From contig NZ_CP107921.1 of NCBI RefSeq assembly GCF_036014215.1, forward strand, positions 2,427,501 to 2,491,500: a stretch of 64,000 bases of DNA, in the 5' to 3' direction. The stretch comes from Streptomyces sp. NBC_00440. GTDB taxonomy: Bacteria > Actinomycetota > Actinomycetes > Streptomycetales > Streptomycetaceae. The position numbers were made by a program, and so were the translations under genes. Below the pieces are notes generated by a model, which was given only the letters and a program-made list of their open reading frames with translations, had not been told where the DNA came from and made no database searches. Shown here in pieces: positions 62,425 through 64,000 of the stretch; the stretch's first letter is position 1; every line of letters begins with the position of its first letter.

Positions 62425-64000
62425 TCATGGCTTGACGTCGGCCACGGTGAGGGCCAGGTCGTTGCTGACGGTGTAGTACGGACGCACCCTGACCCACTGC
62501 TGCGGCCTGCCGCGGACCTTCCGTACGGCCTTGCGCAGCGCCCCCCAGGGGCGCTTCTTGCGCACCAGGGCCGGCGGACAGGAGTAGACGGTCTTCTTGT
62601 CCACCACGTCGTCGAGGATGCGGCCGATCTTCACCGGCCGCGTCTGCGGTGCGTACCGCAGCCATATGTCCCAGTAGTCGTTGCCGGTGAGCAGACGGGC
62701 GGCCGGGCCGGCCGCGGGGAAGGTGACCCGGAAGCCGTCCGTGCCCTCGCGGCTGCCGGGGAAGGCCAGTTCCTCGCTCGTACCGCCGCGGCGGCGCAGC
62801 AGCAGGACCGGGTCCCCGGCGAGCGCGGCCGCCCCCAACAGGGTTCCCGACACGGTGAGTTGAGTCCCGTCGACGCCGATGTCCCCGGCTTCGGCGTGCA
62901 CGGGTCTGTTCCAGCTGCGCATGGTCAGGAAGCCCTTGTCCTTGAGCCGGTGGGCGACCTGGTTGCGCACCCCGTCGTTCCGCGCGGCGCGCAGCGGGCC
63001 GCGCTGGTCGACGGAGCGGGCGGCGATCCGTACCCGCCGTCCGGAGCCGGCCGCCTCGGCGTAGAAGTCCCAGACCCCCTCGGCGAACTCCTCGCCGGCC
63101 GGGACGACCGCGACACCGTCCGCGTCGAAGGGGTACGAGCGCTGGTCGGTCCGGTCGTCGGCGCGCGAGCAGAGCAGCCGCTGCCCGTCGTGCGCCGACG
63201 GGTCCGCGGCATCGGAGCCCTCGGGGCCCTCGGGGCCCGGTACGAGGGTGACGGTCAGCTCGCCGTCCGGACGCACCACACAGTCCGCCTCCGGTGCGAA
63301 CGCCGGCCGGCCGGCGCGGCTCGCGGCCTGTGGGCGCAGTGCGGTGAAGAGCTTCTCGTACTGCTCGGTGACCTGACTGGGGTCGAAGCGGCGGGCGTTG
63401 GCGAGCGCCGCCGAACTCATCCGGCGCCGCAGTTCCTCGTCGTCGATGAGCTTCAGGAGCGCGGCGGCGACCGCGGCGCTGTCGCCGACGGGCACGAGCA
63501 GTCCGTCCACGCCGTCCTCGATGATCTCGCGGGGGCCGTAGTCGCAGTCCGTGGAGACGACCGGCAGCCCGCAGCGCATCGCCTCGACCAGCGTCATGCC
63601 GAAGGACTCGTGGCGGGAGGTGGACACGGCGATGGCGCCCTTGGCCCACTCGGGCTCGATGGGCGAGTGGGGGCCCATGAGATGGACCCGGTTGTGCAGG
63701 CCCCTGGTCTCGATGCGCTCCCGGAGTTTCGGGCGTTCGGAACCCCCGCCGTAGATCCGCAGGGTCCAGTCCGGGCGTTCGGCGGCCACCTCCGCGAAGG
63801 CGTCGACCAGTACCTGGTACTGCTTCTCGGGCGCCAGCCGCCCGGCGGCGACCACGGTGGTGCCGCTGCCGTCGGACGGCGCGACGGGCGGTTCGGGAAC
63901 GCTGTTGGGGATCGCGAGCACCCGGGTCGCGGGCAGCGGCATCTTCTCGCGGTACACCGCGGCGTCGCCCTCGGAGACGGTCACGAAGGCGTCGAGTGCG
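62425..64000 (-). CDS. GT4-family glycosyltransferase, C-terminal part; runs off the right edge
   Basis: At least 524 residues are visible; the start lies beyond the window. The GT-B C-terminal half contains VVAAGRLAPEKQYQVLVDAF, LRIYGGGSERPKLRERI, STSRHESFGMTLVEAMRCGLPVVSTDCDYGPREIIEDGVDGLLVPVGD with the nucleotide-binding E(x7)E region, and a tail resembling TagE/TarM-like transferases. From about residue 240 of the visible part a long extra domain follows (to the C-terminus, ending NDLALTVADVKP) whose family I do not recognise. Likely adds a sugar to the polymer made by the neighbours. Confidence 0.85.
   Translation of the reverse strand, partial: ALDAFVTVSEGDAAVYREKMPLPATRVLAIPNSVPEPPVAPSDGSGTTVVAAGRLAPEKQYQVLVDAFAEVAAERPDWTLRIYGGGSERPKLRERIETRGLHNRVHLMGPHSPIEPEWAKGAIAVSTSRHESFGMTLVEAMRCGLPVVSTDCDYGPREIIEDGVDGLLVPVGDSAAVAAALLKLIDDEELRRRMSSAALANARRFDPSQVTEQYEKLFTALRPQAASRAGRPAFAPEADCVVRPDGELTVTLVPGPEGPEGSDAADPSAHDGQRLLCSRADDRTDQRSYPFDADGVAVVPAGEEFAEGVWDFYAEAAGSGRRVRIAARSVDQRGPLRAARNDGVRNQVAHRLKDKGFLTMRSWNRPVHAEAGDIGVDGTQLTVSGTLLGAAALAGDPVLLLRRRGGTSEELAFPGSREGTDGFRVTFPAAGPAARLLTGNDYWDIWLRYAPQTRPVKIGRILDDVVDKKTVYSCPPALVRKKRPWGALRKAVRKVRGRPQQWVRVRPYYTVSNDLALTVADVKP

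Overview
The window looks like a stretch of Streptomyces chromosome. It has very high G+C with strong third-position G/C bias, long antisense open frames over every gene, GTG and TTG starts, frequent ATGA/GTGA stop-start overlaps, and an actinobacterial gene order: hrcA-dnaJ2, hemW, lepA/rpsT, holA, comEC-comEA, leuS, nadD, rsfS, proA/proB. From memory this order resembles S. coelicolor around SCO2543 to SCO2592. That match was not computed and should be checked by alignment. Nothing here looks like a prophage, integrative element, CRISPR array or complete insertion sequence. About two thirds of the genes are on the minus strand.

Layout. 1-5950: a D-glucarate catabolism pair (gudD, running off the left edge, and kdgD), a divergent IclR regulator, an MFS transporter, a deaminase that reads as an adenine deaminase rather than an adenosine deaminase, RNase Z and a HIT protein. 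5950-11150: a 170-bp near-palindromic repeat, then a tricorn protease homologue coupled to an AfsR-type NTPase, and a lipoprotein. 11300-17250: rsmE with a nitronate monooxygenase, the hrcA-dnaJ2 heat-shock operon behind a CIRCE operator, a metallo-beta-lactamase-fold enzyme and a DUF3097/TOPRIM-like protein. 17500-25500: hemW, a SpoIIE-type phosphatase, a long-chain acyl-CoA ligase, lepA and rpsT. 25800-33600: holA, a two-domain YceI protein, an arylamine N-acetyltransferase, a split-barrel flavin/F420 protein and the comEC-comEA pair. 33700-39000: DegV, a coiled-coil membrane protein and leuS, with two GATC-rich tandem arrays and a leucine leader-peptide attenuator before leuS. 39100-45400: two identical tRNA-Ala(GGC) genes around a small zinc-ribbon-like gene, a histidine phosphatase apparently starting at CTG, rsfS, an LCP/LytR_C envelope protein, nadD, two tiny membrane proteins and an M48 protease. 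45400-50500: two membrane proteins sharing a cytoplasmic motif, then proA and proB.

50500-64000 is a cell-envelope glycopolymer locus. It holds a GT2 glycosyltransferase, all four dTDP-L-rhamnose genes (rfbA, B, C and D scattered on both strands), a methyltransferase, a secreted seven-repeat FG-GAP beta-propeller, a membrane-anchored TagF/TagB-like polyol-phosphate polymerase, a fused cytidylyltransferase/short-chain reductase that most resembles the bifunctional CDP-ribitol enzymes, and a GT4 glycosyltransferase that leaves the right edge. Together with the LCP-family protein at 41-43 kb this suggests synthesis and wall attachment of a rhamnose-containing, polyol-phosphate (teichoic-acid-like) polymer. 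That is the most system-like content of the window.

The main non-gene observations are the leuS attenuator, the 170-bp palindrome, a duplicated dnaJ 3' end, the CTG start, and the two GATC-rich tandem arrays.
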